Shown piece by piece: positions 40,466 through 49,378 of a stretch of DNA of 64,000 nt (positions are counted from its first letter, which is position 1; the number at the start of each line of letters is the position of its first letter). Origin of the DNA: Dehalococcoidia bacterium (GTDB taxonomy: Bacteria; Chloroflexota; Dehalococcoidia; Lucifugimonadales; GCA-002694895). The DNA lies in contig JAPYRX010000001.1 of assembly GCA_029936815.1 (NCBI GenBank), positions 92,310 to 156,309 of the forward strand, read 5' to 3'. A program made the position numbers and the translations under genes. The notes beneath the pieces were generated by a model. The model did not search any database, had not been told where the DNA came from, and saw nothing but the letters and a program-made list of their open reading frames with translations.

Positions 40466-41550
40466 GATCTTTCGCTTTCTTTTCTTAATAAATTAACAAA
40501 AAATGGAAACCCTAAAAATGCAGTAATTAAACCAACAGGAATTTCGATTGGAGATAGAATAGTTTTAGCTAGAATATCTGAAGACAATAATATACTTGCC
40601 CCCACTAGAGAGGATTGATATAAAAGATATTTTGTATTATTTCCCCAGGCCATACGAGATATGTGTGGCGCAACAAGCCCTATGAATCCAATTATTCCTG
40701 TTTGAGATACGGCAACAGATGTTGATAAAGTAGATAGAATAATTAATAATTTAATTGAATTGCTTTCATTTACTCCCAAATTTTTAATCAAACTGCTATC
40801 AAGATTAAGTAAGTTGATTTTATGAGACATTGCGAAAATAACTATGAGACTAGGGAGACCAAAAAATAATACAATATTAAAATTTTCCCACGAAGACAAA
40901 GAAAACCCTCCTAACAACCAACTGAGTAAAGGTTTTATATCTGGGTTTTGCGTTATTAATAATAGAGTAGTTATCGCCCCAAATAATGAGCTAACTGCAA
41001 CTCCGGCTAGTATTAACGACAAGTGGTTGTTGTTTTTAGAATAATTTGATAAAAAATAGGTTAAAAAGACTGAAATTATACCTCCTATAAAAGCAAAGAA
41101 GGCAGCATTGATGTTTGCGAAAATTAGTGCTGCAGGATAGATTGTTAATCCAATAATTGCGCCCGTACCAGCGCCCGTTCCCACTCCTAATAGATAAGGG
41201 TCAGCCAAGGGGTTTTTGAAAATTGCCTGAAAAGTTGTCCCTGAGGCCGAAAGAATAATGCCAGTAAGAATCACTAATAAAGACCTAGGTATTCTTAGAT
41301 GAAATATTATGGCGTGGTTTGATTGAGGGGAAATCGTATTGTATTTCCATTGAAGCAGAGGATTTACAAGGGTATTTAAAGTTTCATAAAAACTAAGATT
41401 AGATGCCCCAATAAATATTGAGATTATTAATATGGTTATTAATAATAGTGATAAAAAACAAATACTATATTTATTTTTTGTTGTTTTGACGTATATTATT
41501 TTATCTAATTTTATTTTTGTGCTTGCTTGCTTATTCATAAATATTGTCAA
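40450..41550 (-). CDS. btuC: FecCD-family permease, probable cobalamin transporter
   Basis: This 366-residue permease has about ten hydrophobic segments and the family motifs RIPRSLLVILTGIILSASG, GTTFQAIFKNPLADPYLLG and GLVAPHISRMAWG. It starts within the end of the binding protein gene (20-bp overlap) and overlaps the ATPase gene. A cytoplasmic N-terminal extension of about 25 residues precedes the first segment. B12 as substrate is inferred from the operon's riboswitch. Confidence 0.87.
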   Translation of the reverse strand: MTIFMNKQASTKIKLDKIIYVKTTKNKYSICFLSLLLITILIISIFIGASNLSFYETLNTLVNPLLQWKYNTISPQSNHAIIFHLRIPRSLLVILTGIILSASGTTFQAIFKNPLADPYLLGVGTGAGTGAIIGLTIYPAALIFANINAAFFAFIGGIISVFLTYFLSNYSKNNNHLSLILAGVAVSSLFGAITTLLLITQNPDIKPLLSWLLGGFSLSSWENFNIVLFFGLPSLIVIFAMSHKINLLNLDSSLIKNLGVNESNSIKLLIILSTLSTSVAVSQTGIIGFIGLVAPHISRMAWGNNTKYLLYQSSLVGASILLSSDILAKTILSPIEIPVGLITAFLGFPFFVNLLRKESERSWTIQ

Positions 41551-42613
41551 TATAGACTGGTGAATAAACTATCTCTATTAGCTCTTCGATTCCGTTTATA
41601 AATCTGGGACCTGCTATTGATAAAGAATTACTGTCTAAAGTAAGTATTCTTTTGTTTTTTATAGCAGTTAGATTTTTAAATTCGGTGTTTTTATAAAAAA
41701 AATCTGGATCAGAAGTTATTATTATTTGAGGGTTTTTTTTGATTAATATTTCTTTTGAAAATTGCTTGTACCCTGAAACATCTTTGGCAATATTATTCAA
41801 TTTTAATAAATTGAAAGTTTTGCCAACTAGTGTGTTATTACCAGGAGTCCACAGCGAACCTGTGTCGTAGAATATAGTTGGGCCTTCTTCGTAGTTTTTA
41901 AAAAAAGATTTTATTTTAAAAAGTTTGATTTCAAATTGATTAGCAATGTTATAAGCTTCGTTGTTTTTGTTAACAATTTTTCCCCACATTAAAATTCTGT
42001 TGGGAATGGCTTCAAAATTGTCGCTTAGAGTTTTTTCATAAACGACTTTTATATTGTTTTTTTCTAAATCATTTATATATCTTTCAAAAAAAATATAAAA
42101 CAAATCCGGATTGAGGCTTAATACTTTTTCGATGTTTAAATTAAAAGCATCTCCCACTTTTGTTATGTTTTTTGAATCCTTTGGATAAGTTACAAAAGAG
42201 TGAGTTCCTATAATTTTGTTTCCTGCATTAATTGAATATAGAATTTCTACTGCAGCTGAATCAAATGCAATAATTTTTTCAGGAGGTTTATTAATGATAA
42301 TTTCTTTATTGTCAGATCTAGTGATTTTAATTGGATATTTTGTGTCCGGTATGTTTGAGGATTTTACAATTGTGTAATCTTTTTCAATCTTCACTAAAGG
42401 AGGAGATGGTAGTTGAGGTTTGAGCAGAGATTTGCTAGTTATTTGGGATTTAGGAACAGGGATAGTTGGAGAGAGTTGGTTTTTTGTTGAATAATCAACT
42501 GGTGCAGGGCTTATCGGTAGCTTAATAATAGTGTTAGTTTCATTGCTAGAGCAAGACGCGATTATTGTTAAAAACAAAAATGAAAGAACGATTGTATTCA
42601 ATGCTTTACTCAT
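41531..42613 (-). CDS. btuF: Substrate-binding lipoprotein, probable cobalamin-binding BtuF
   Basis: This 360-residue lipoprotein has a hydrophobic signal and lipobox IASC with Cys21, then a proline- and serine-rich linker up to about residue 75. The TroA/BtuF fold follows, opening with RSDNKEIIINKPPEKIIAFD and containing the typical KVLSLNPDLFYIF. The start ATG is preceded by AGGAGG at 42619-42624. The gene lies directly behind a cobalamin riboswitch, which supports B12 binding. Confidence 0.87.
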   Translation of the reverse strand: MSKALNTIVLSFLFLTIIASCSSNETNTIIKLPISPAPVDYSTKNQLSPTIPVPKSQITSKSLLKPQLPSPPLVKIEKDYTIVKSSNIPDTKYPIKITRSDNKEIIINKPPEKIIAFDSAAVEILYSINAGNKIIGTHSFVTYPKDSKNITKVGDAFNLNIEKVLSLNPDLFYIFFERYINDLEKNNIKVVYEKTLSDNFEAIPNRILMWGKIVNKNNEAYNIANQFEIKLFKIKSFFKNYEEGPTIFYDTGSLWTPGNNTLVGKTFNLLKLNNIAKDVSGYKQFSKEILIKKNPQIIITSDPDFFYKNTEFKNLTAIKNKRILTLDSNSLSIAGPRFINGIEELIEIVYSPVYIDNIYE

Positions 42614-42618
42614 GTATG

Positions 42619-42677
42619 CCTCCTGTTTAATTTGCGAGGAGACATAAATGTATTAAACATTTACGCATCTTTCCTCG
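42619..42677 (-). promoter_or_regulatory. Riboswitch expression platform over the btuF ribosome-binding site
   Basis: On the minus strand CGAGGA (42672-42677) can pair with TCCTCG (42635-42640), reinforced by an inner AAATG/CATTT stem. The same TCCTCG strand contains CTCCT (42637-42641), which can instead pair with AGGAG of the btuF ribosome-binding site (42620-42624). These exclusive pairings suggest translational control. No T-run terminator is visible. Confidence 0.6.
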
Positions 42678-42691
42678 AAGATCAATAAAAT

Positions 42692-42791
42692 TTTGGGGCT
42701 TGGAACGGACTAAAAAAAACTTTACCGTTGCGGGACAGCGTCGGGATCAAACCGAACTTCCATAATTATTCGTTATTCAACGAAACCCAAA
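42692..42791 (-). promoter_or_regulatory. Cobalamin riboswitch upstream of btuFCD
   Basis: Read on the minus strand, the conserved core GCTGTCCCGCAACGGTAA lies at 42722-42739, preceded by the TTCGGTTTGATCCCGAC part and followed by AGTCCGTTCCAAGCCCC. The closing helix pairs TTTGGG (42786-42791) with CCCAAA (42692-42697). These are hallmarks of the AdoCbl riboswitch family. The aptamer is short, lacking some peripheral stems. A switchable hairpin and the btuF ribosome-binding site follow at 42619-42677. Confidence 0.88.
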
Positions 42792-42796
42792 GTAAA

Positions 42797-42824
42797 ATAA
42801 GATTAGCATATTTTGTGCAGTCAA
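42797..42824 (-). promoter_or_regulatory. Predicted promoter for the btuFCD riboswitch transcript
   Basis: On the minus strand TTGACT (42819-42824) and TCTTAT (42797-42802) are 16 bp apart, so transcription would start just before the riboswitch closing helix. The -10 is imperfect, so this is a moderate prediction. Confidence 0.45.
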
Positions 42825-42840
42825 TAAATAATATTTCACA

Positions 42841-44376
42841 TTAATTATTGTTGATATTACCTATGACTTTAGTTTTTACTGTTATTGCATTGCTTGGTAA
42901 ATAAGAAAGAGGGATTTCTTCTACATCAATTATTTCAATTGTTCGCTTATCTGCGCCTTTGTTTATTGCGTTGTTTATTGCATCATGTTTTGAAGCATTT
43001 AGAATTTCTTCCCTTGTCATATTATGAGTTGAGTATACTTTTTCGGAATACCCACTTACTTGAGCTAGCGCTGAGCCTATAGCATTTGCAACCTCGGAGT
43101 GTTTAGCTATTTTAATTAAATTAAGTCCGTCTATGTCTTCCGGCATAATAAAAGCTCCGCCTCCAACTATAATAGCATCAATTGTATCAGCGCTTGTTTT
43201 CATTTTGTCTATAGCTAAAGAAATTTTTGATTTTATTTCTTGTTTTACATTATTTGATAATAGTTTTTCTATAATTATATTTTTATTGGGCAGTGAAAAA
43301 CTTGTTTTAGATTCAGCTGCAAATATATCAGTAATAGTTGTTATATTCCCCCCGAAAGATAATGATTTTGAAGTTATCTCATTACCAACACTTAATTCGT
43401 TGAGATAAGGCTTTTGTTTGTTAATTATTGTACCGCCACCTAATGGTATGGAAAGAACGTCTGCCATTCTGAAATTTGTTCTTATCCCAGAAAAATCAAC
43501 AGCAATAGATGATTCTTTAGGAAAGCTATTTATAAGCATTCCTATATCAGTTGATGTTCCTCCAATATCTATAACTAATCCATTTTTTATTCCAGATAAA
43601 TACGAAGCTCCTCGCATACTATTTGTAGGGCCCGAAGAGAGAGAAAAAACAGGGTATTTTAGAGCGTCTTCAATTGATGACATTGTTCCATCATTTTGGG
43701 TAATATAAATTTTAGAGTTTAATTTTAGTTCCTTAATTATGTTATTTAGATTGGCAAAAGTACTTTGTGCAGATTTAATTAACATAGAATTAAGAATTGT
43801 TGCGTTTTCTCTTTCAAGAAGCCCAATTCTACCTATTTGATGAGATAAAGATACTGGAATATTTCCCATTTCTTGTTGAATAATTTTTTTTGTTTCTATT
43901 TCTTGATAAGGGTTAACAGACGCAAATATACCGTTTACCGCAATGGATTCAATTTTTTCTGATTTAAATGTGTCACATAATTTTTGTATTTCTAGTTTTG
44001 ATATTGAGGATATTTCTCTTCCGTCAAACTCTAATCCTCCACTAATAAAATGTGATGAAAATAAATTTTTATCAACAATATCAAGAGGCCAGTCACTTAA
44101 AGGTTTTAATAGCCTTGTTGATGGGCCGCACAATCTGATGATGGCAGTTTTTGGAAGATTTTTTCTTTGTATTAAATCATTAATCAAATGGGTTGTTCCA
44201 ATGATTATTGAATCTATATTTTGTTTTTCTTGATTCTTTATTAATTCTTTAATACATAAACTTACGGAAGATGTTATATCTTTAGAAGTGTTTGTTTTAA
44301 AAGTTTTAATAATGGTGTTTTTATTTATTAAAGCTGCGTCAGTGTTGGTTCCTCCGACATCTATTCCTATTCTCAT
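42841..44376 (-). CDS. Hydantoinase/oxoprolinase family protein (HyuA-like)
   Basis: This 511-residue protein has the sugar-kinase-like ATPase fold of HyuA. MRIGIDVGGTNTDAAL opens the protein, SIIIGTTHLINDL follows, and LVIDIGGTSTDIGM marks the second phosphate motif. It lacks the separate HyuB subunit. The start shares one base with the end of the DUF917 gene, so the two form a translationally coupled unit. HyuA-DUF917 pairs are known in bacteria; the substrate (a hydantoin, oxoproline or thiohydantoin) is unproven. Confidence 0.87.
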   Translation of the reverse strand: MRIGIDVGGTNTDAALINKNTIIKTFKTNTSKDITSSVSLCIKELIKNQEKQNIDSIIIGTTHLINDLIQRKNLPKTAIIRLCGPSTRLLKPLSDWPLDIVDKNLFSSHFISGGLEFDGREISSISKLEIQKLCDTFKSEKIESIAVNGIFASVNPYQEIETKKIIQQEMGNIPVSLSHQIGRIGLLERENATILNSMLIKSAQSTFANLNNIIKELKLNSKIYITQNDGTMSSIEDALKYPVFSLSSGPTNSMRGASYLSGIKNGLVIDIGGTSTDIGMLINSFPKESSIAVDFSGIRTNFRMADVLSIPLGGGTIINKQKPYLNELSVGNEITSKSLSFGGNITTITDIFAAESKTSFSLPNKNIIIEKLLSNNVKQEIKSKISLAIDKMKTSADTIDAIIVGGGAFIMPEDIDGLNLIKIAKHSEVANAIGSALAQVSGYSEKVYSTHNMTREEILNASKHDAINNAINKGADKRTIEIIDVEEIPLSYLPSNAITVKTKVIGNINNN

Positions 44377-45419
44377 TATTTTCTCGGTATATTTAATAAA
44401 TACTCGTATTCGAAGTCATACCCAAAGCCTTTTGGTCCAACGACTTCTAATGCTTTTTGCGTACACAAATTTTCTGGAGCTGGCAGGGCTAGTACTGATA
44501 CTCTAAATCCATACCTTAATAATTCAGTAGTTATCGGATCTCCTGTTTCAGAATCTATTATGCAAATTAAATCCGGAACCATGCAAACTATTTTGTTATC
44601 GATATAAGCTATAAGATTTTCGTTTTGAAATTCTATTTTCAATGTGTTTTTTTTATATTGATTTGACCCCTCTATAAGAACGTGTCCTCTAGCAAAGCCA
44701 TCAGTTGTTGATCTTGCAAGGTCAGAAATTTTTCCTTCGAATAATAGTTTACCTGGGTATGCTTGTAGTATGTTGTTCACAGGATCAGTTTTATTATTTT
44801 GTGCATTTTGAACTGCTTCTCCAACATTTTTAGCTAGTGTTAAAGTTCCATGAATAGCAGTGTTTTTAACTTCATTTCCATTCATCGGTGCCGTGGCAAA
44901 TACTGCGGCACATCCCATTTGTATAGTGACTGCACGGGCCATTTTTTCTAACCAATGAGCACTGATTGCTTTTGTAAATAAAGCGGTATTACCTTTTTCG
45001 TCGCACACAACAGCAGGGGTCCAAGATACTCCATATATAAAAAATGTTTTCATGTGAATTTCAGGAAAAGCTCTTCCCATTCCATCGCCATCAATCATAG
45101 GTATATTATTTTTCCCTGCAGCAATTATAGGCTCAAGAGAATTACTACCACCAATTTCTCCTGAAATTACTGCAGTTGCTTTTTTACCTAAATAGTTTTC
45201 TAATTCATTTAAAGCTCTGGCTGATTCGTCACCTCTTACTTTCTCTACTCCAACCGTCGGGGCTCCAATACCTCCAAGGCAAATAACTAAATCATCATCT
45301 TTCAATTGATTAGGTTGAATAACTTTTATGTTCCCATATTGTCTTACTATTTCTTGAGCTCTTAATTTTCCAATATACGGATTTCCTCCTCCCCCTGTAC
45401 CTAAAATGCCAGCTCCCAA
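44376..45419 (-). CDS. DUF917 family protein, hydantoin-related
   Basis: This protein of at least 347 residues belongs to DUF917, which includes S-methyl thiohydantoin desulfurase-like proteins found beside HyuA. The glycine-rich GAGILGTGGGGNPY and the ISGEIGGSNSLEPI region are typical. The listed start is a TTG within the conserved GLY-rich lead. Homology suggests about 14 more residues upstream (ILTEINSQIIDQIAL), for which the only suitable initiator is ATT at 45461, eight bases after AAGG. It overlaps hyuA by 1 bp. Confidence 0.84.
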   Translation of the reverse strand: MGAGILGTGGGGNPYIGKLRAQEIVRQYGNIKVIQPNQLKDDDLVICLGGIGAPTVGVEKVRGDESARALNELENYLGKKATAVISGEIGGSNSLEPIIAAGKNNIPMIDGDGMGRAFPEIHMKTFFIYGVSWTPAVVCDEKGNTALFTKAISAHWLEKMARAVTIQMGCAAVFATAPMNGNEVKNTAIHGTLTLAKNVGEAVQNAQNNKTDPVNNILQAYPGKLLFEGKISDLARSTTDGFARGHVLIEGSNQYKKNTLKIEFQNENLIAYIDNKIVCMVPDLICIIDSETGDPITTELLRYGFRVSVLALPAPENLCTQKALEVVGPKGFGYDFEYEYLLNIPRK

Positions 45420-45474
45420 AGCTATTTGATCTATTATTTGAGAATTTATTTCAGTTAAAATTTTTGATACCTTT

Positions 45475-47733
45475 TTAATTGAATATTTTTTTCATAAATT
45501 GAATATTTTTTTGATAATTCAATCCGGCTATTAGGAGTACAAATCCAAGTAGTATAAACGCAACAATCCTTATAGTTGTTGGAAGTAAAAACAGATCAAA
45601 TATAAATAGCTTGATAATTGAAATACTAATAGCAGCGAGCCCTGCATATCGCATAGATTTAAGTAAGAGTTTCATTGATACGTATATATATATAGTTCCT
45701 ATTCCTGCCCACAACACACCCCATGTTGCGCTTGTGATGGGATTGTAGTAATTCGTATCAACACTAAGTATGCCATGTCTAATTAACAAGTAACTTTCTA
45801 TGCTTAGGATCATAAATGGTATAAGTAACATTAAGAATTCTAGGATTAACTTAATCGTATTTCTTTCTTTTTTCAAATAAATATTCAGATTAGATATCGT
45901 TTTGTATGTAAAGAATATTGAGCATAGGATAAATATCAATAATAAAGTTCTGATATTTATAAATGGTATGAATTTTTCGCTATTCATAAAGATAGAAGAT
46001 AATAAAGTTAGTATTGAAAAAATAATAAAAATTGAATATCCAAAATATCTTCGTATTTTATTTTCGACATCACCTTTGTTTATTGTAAGAATTGCATTAG
46101 ATATTACTGTAGATGATAATATCCATAATATAAATATCAACGGTGTCTTGTAGGCAGAAGAGAAAATATTCGTAAAATAATTAATTGCAAAATATATTTC
46201 AGAATTTATTACTAATAGTAGTATCAATATAGACAAATAATATATTGAACTATTAATGGTTGTTTCATAATTTGTTAAAGTAAGTTTTTTATATAAAAAA
46301 TAAGTTGTGTAACCTGAAATAAAAACAAATGCCAAGGATAGAAATCTTGAATTAATAAATGGTGCCATATCATTTGTGTTATATAAATCCCATAGAAATC
46401 CTTTAAAAATAATTAGAACAAAAATCAAATAGCTAAATTTTCTTCCAATACTTATGTCAAATTTATAACTTAAGTAAGAAATCATTATTATTTGAATTGA
46501 CCAAAACACTGTTGTGATCGAGCTGGAAAATTGAATAGGAATAGAGATGAAAAAAATGATAAACGATGTAATTGCAAAATATATTTCATAGTTTAATTGT
46601 TTGGTTTTTAGCCAGCCGTATATTAATGGTAAAAGATATAATATTCCTAATGATAAGCCACTAATTCCAAGAATGTTTTTATAATCAGAATCCCAAAGTA
46701 CCAAAAAACTAAGAAGTATAAATCCCACAGTTGTTAACGATAAAGAAAACGACTGAAAACTATTACTTTTTTGATTGTTGCGAACAAACCATATCCAGCT
46801 TGATATCATAATCAAGAAAATAAAGAAGCAAATTACAAATTGGGTTTCTATGCTAATTGAATTATCCTGGAGTCCTCCAACCCAAATCAGAAAACTAACC
46901 CATCCTGCAAAATTCAAAGATATTAAATTATATATATTTTTAAAATATATAAGAAAAAGTGAGTGTGAAATAGTTACGAATGGTAGGTAGATACCTGTGG
47001 CTGCCAAGCTATTTATTTCCAGTGTATCTATATAAAACCCTGTTATTATAGGTACTGAATATGCTCCCAATAATGATAAGATTCCAATGCTAATGCTTTT
47101 TTGTTTATAGCTTAAAAAAGTTCCTAAAATAGATACGATAAAAATCATTATAGTTCCTATATAAGGATTTATTATTTCAAATCCAGAATATGCACCAAAT
47201 ATGGAAATATATAAAATGCCAAGCCCTGTTCCGGATAAGATTTTAGAGTAAAAATTAAATCTGTTATTTAAATAATATCCGACAGATGTAAATAATAATC
47301 CAGAAATAATTCCTAAAGCAGTTATAAATGTATTGGATATCCAATTAGAATCAATTGCTGCTTGGATAAAGAAACTCATCCCAAACAGTATTGCTAATGA
47401 TCCTATTCGTGCTAGCCAGTTTTGACCAAAAACTAATTCAATTTCGTTTTTGGTTGGATGGAAACCAGAGAAAAAAGACGTATTTATATTTGGTATTTTA
47501 ATATCAGGTTTTTTAATTGAAATTGATTTTTTAGATAAAGTTGTAGAGGTTTTTATTATAGTATTATCAGTTCTGCTAATATTCCTTATTTCATTTTTCA
47601 GTTTGTCTAATTCAATTTTCAATTTATTTATATCATCGTCTGTATTGCTAATAGAATCAGAGACTGGGGTCCCGCATAATGTGCAGAATTTTGAATCTTC
47701 GGGAATAGTATTATTGCAATTTTGACATTTCAT
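45475..47733 (-). CDS. DUF2339 multi-spanning membrane protein with zinc ribbon
   Basis: This is a 752-residue integral membrane protein. It opens with a zinc ribbon (CQNC and CTLC, residues 3-20), then a coiled-coil-prone linker, and from about residue 100 some twenty or more hydrophobic segments. GQNWLARIGSLAILFGMSFF matches the start of the DUF2339 domain. The family is uncharacterised. It precedes DUF917 on the same strand with a gap of 55 bp or less, but a functional tie with hydantoin metabolism is not obvious. Confidence 0.83.
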   Translation of the reverse strand: MKCQNCNNTIPEDSKFCTLCGTPVSDSISNTDDDINKLKIELDKLKNEIRNISRTDNTIIKTSTTLSKKSISIKKPDIKIPNINTSFFSGFHPTKNEIELVFGQNWLARIGSLAILFGMSFFIQAAIDSNWISNTFITALGIISGLLFTSVGYYLNNRFNFYSKILSGTGLGILYISIFGAYSGFEIINPYIGTIMIFIVSILGTFLSYKQKSISIGILSLLGAYSVPIITGFYIDTLEINSLAATGIYLPFVTISHSLFLIYFKNIYNLISLNFAGWVSFLIWVGGLQDNSISIETQFVICFFIFLIMISSWIWFVRNNQKSNSFQSFSLSLTTVGFILLSFLVLWDSDYKNILGISGLSLGILYLLPLIYGWLKTKQLNYEIYFAITSFIIFFISIPIQFSSSITTVFWSIQIIMISYLSYKFDISIGRKFSYLIFVLIIFKGFLWDLYNTNDMAPFINSRFLSLAFVFISGYTTYFLYKKLTLTNYETTINSSIYYLSILILLLVINSEIYFAINYFTNIFSSAYKTPLIFILWILSSTVISNAILTINKGDVENKIRRYFGYSIFIIFSILTLLSSIFMNSEKFIPFINIRTLLLIFILCSIFFTYKTISNLNIYLKKERNTIKLILEFLMLLIPFMILSIESYLLIRHGILSVDTNYYNPITSATWGVLWAGIGTIYIYVSMKLLLKSMRYAGLAAISISIIKLFIFDLFLLPTTIRIVAFILLGFVLLIAGLNYQKNIQFMKKIFN

Positions 47734-48043
47734 AAATTACCTCAATAGGATTATCTAATTTTTTGCAGTTAAATAAAACCCATTTTTAATTTCTACAATA
47801 AATAATTTGGTAATGTTAATTATTTATTGTCTAACAAAAAAGAGATAGATGTTTATTGATATATATTTAGCATCTTTATTTGATAATTTACATACATAAT
47901 AATGACCAACACAAGTTATGTTTTAAAAAAAGTATTGACAATCAACTTGAAAATAATTTATCATTTACAAGTTGATTGTGAAATATATAACATAAAGTAA
48001 AATTATATTTAGTGAAATTATTTACAAACTTTAAGGATTTTAA
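47734..48043. other. 310-bp regulatory gap before pstS
   Basis: The gap separates the divergent DUF2339 and pstS genes. No reading frame of note is present. The right half holds the pstS promoter and a perfect inverted repeat (47940-47949 and 47968-47977), described separately. The left half is featureless AT-rich sequence to my eye. Confidence 0.6.
47935..47977 (+). promoter_or_regulatory. pstS promoter with candidate Pho operator
   Basis: TTGACA (47935-47940) and TATCAT (47959-47964) are 18 bp apart. A perfect 10-bp inverted repeat, AATCAACTTG at 47940-47949 and CAAGTTGATT at 47968-47977, brackets the -10. The 14-mer TTGACAATCAACTT recurs with two changes at the pstC promoter. A phosphate-response regulator site is the natural inference; no phoB/phoR gene is in the window. 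Confidence 0.55.
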
Positions 48044-48988
48044 ATGGCAGTACTTAGTTTGAAAAGTATGTGGATCGTACTAAGTGTAGTCTTTGCTGCA
48101 GCTTTTATTTCTTGTTCGCCCAATATTGATTCTAATTCGTCATCTAATTTGAAAGGTACTGTAGAAGTAGATGGTTCGTCCACTGTAGGTCCTGTTTCCG
48201 AGGCTGTTGCAGAAGAATTTAAAAAATTACACCCAAAAGCTAATGTTCTAGTTGGAGTATCTGGAAGTGGTGGAGGATTTAAAAGATTTGTCATTGGAGA
48301 AACTGACATATCTAACGCATCTAGAGCAATGAAAGACAGTGAATCTAAGAAAGCTTCTTTAAATGGAATTATATATAACGAATTTAGAATTGGCATGGAT
48401 GGCTTATCAGTAATGGTAAATCCTAACAATACTTTCGTTAATTGTTTAACGACTGCTGAATTAAAATTGATATGGGAACCAGGAAGTAAAGTAACAAATT
48501 GGAATCAAGTAAGATCAGCATTTCCTGATCAAAAGATAAGATTATATGGACCAGGAACTGACTCTGGTACGTTCGATTTCTTTACTCATCAAATCAATGA
48601 AAAAAGAGGAGCAAGTCGTGACGATTACACAGCTTCTGAAGACGACAATATATTAATTCAAGGAATATTTGGTGACAATTTTTCATTAGGTTATTTAGGA
48701 TATGCATATTACGCAGCTAACAAAGACAAATTAAAAGTTATTGGAATTGATAGCGAAGATGGAAACGGGTGCATAATTCCTGGAGCAAAAACAATTGATT
48801 CAGGCGAATACCCTATAACAAGGCCATTGTATATCTATGTTAACAAAACATCTTATGATTCTAAGCTTGCAGTAAAAGAATTTGTGAGATTTTACATGCA
48901 ACACGCAGCAGAATTAACTGCTGAAGTTGGGTATATTCCAGTTAAAGAAGAAGAATATCAAGCTAATTTAGACAAGTTGAATGAATAG
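48044..48988 (+). CDS. pstS: Phosphate-binding lipoprotein PstS
   Basis: This 314-residue lipoprotein has a signal and lipobox with Cys24 (FISC). The phosphate-binding fold shows VEVDGSSTVGPVSEAVAEEF, the phosphate loop SGSGGGFKRF, ISNASRAM, and YGPGTDSGTFDFF. It captures phosphate outside the membrane and hands it to PstCA. It is separated from pstC by 390 bp, unlike the tightly packed rest of the operon. The start ATG follows AAGGA. Confidence 0.95.
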   Translation: MAVLSLKSMWIVLSVVFAAAFISCSPNIDSNSSSNLKGTVEVDGSSTVGPVSEAVAEEFKKLHPKANVLVGVSGSGGGFKRFVIGETDISNASRAMKDSESKKASLNGIIYNEFRIGMDGLSVMVNPNNTFVNCLTTAELKLIWEPGSKVTNWNQVRSAFPDQKIRLYGPGTDSGTFDFFTHQINEKRGASRDDYTASEDDNILIQGIFGDNFSLGYLGYAYYAANKDKLKVIGIDSEDGNGCIIPGAKTIDSGEYPITRPLYIYVNKTSYDSKLAVKEFVRFYMQHAAELTAEVGYIPVKEEEYQANLDKLNE

Positions 48989-49378
48989 CAAATTTATTTG
49001 TGATAATTACAAGGGGATATTAGTTAGCACAAATAATATATAAGAATACGAGTGGCACTAAAAATACATAACTTGGGCGCTTCCTACAGTTAATTTTTGG
49101 AAACTACTCATATTCTTAATCAATAAATCTAATATTTATATTCTTACAAACTAAAGATCTATTTTATTATGTAAATATTTAATTGGAAATGCGACTAAAA
49201 CCTAAGGATTATTGAGATAAATCATTCTATATTACACTCAAAGTAGTGAAGAAAAAGATATATTATGTGAATAAATGCTCATAGTGTGATTTTGAGTATT
49301 GTGAAAAATTTACAATTAACTTTTATTTGTTTAATATAGAAAGTATAGACAGATACCTTAATAAATATAGAAATTAGA
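48989..49378. other. 390-bp gap between pstS and pstC
   Basis: No gene was found on either strand. A 12-bp imperfect inverted repeat (49043-49054 and 49107-49118, one mismatch) could form a long-loop hairpin after pstS and reduce read-through. The pstC promoter lies near the right end. The rest is AT-rich without recognised RNA motifs. Confidence 0.5.
49309..49337 (+). promoter_or_regulatory. Predicted pstC promoter with shared Pho-like motif
   Basis: TTTACA (49309-49314) and TAATAT (49332-49337) are 17 bp apart. The first 14 bases, TTTACAATTAACTT, match the pstS -35 motif at 47935 with two differences. The pstCAB-phoU genes would thus have their own, coordinately controlled promoter. Confidence 0.45.
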
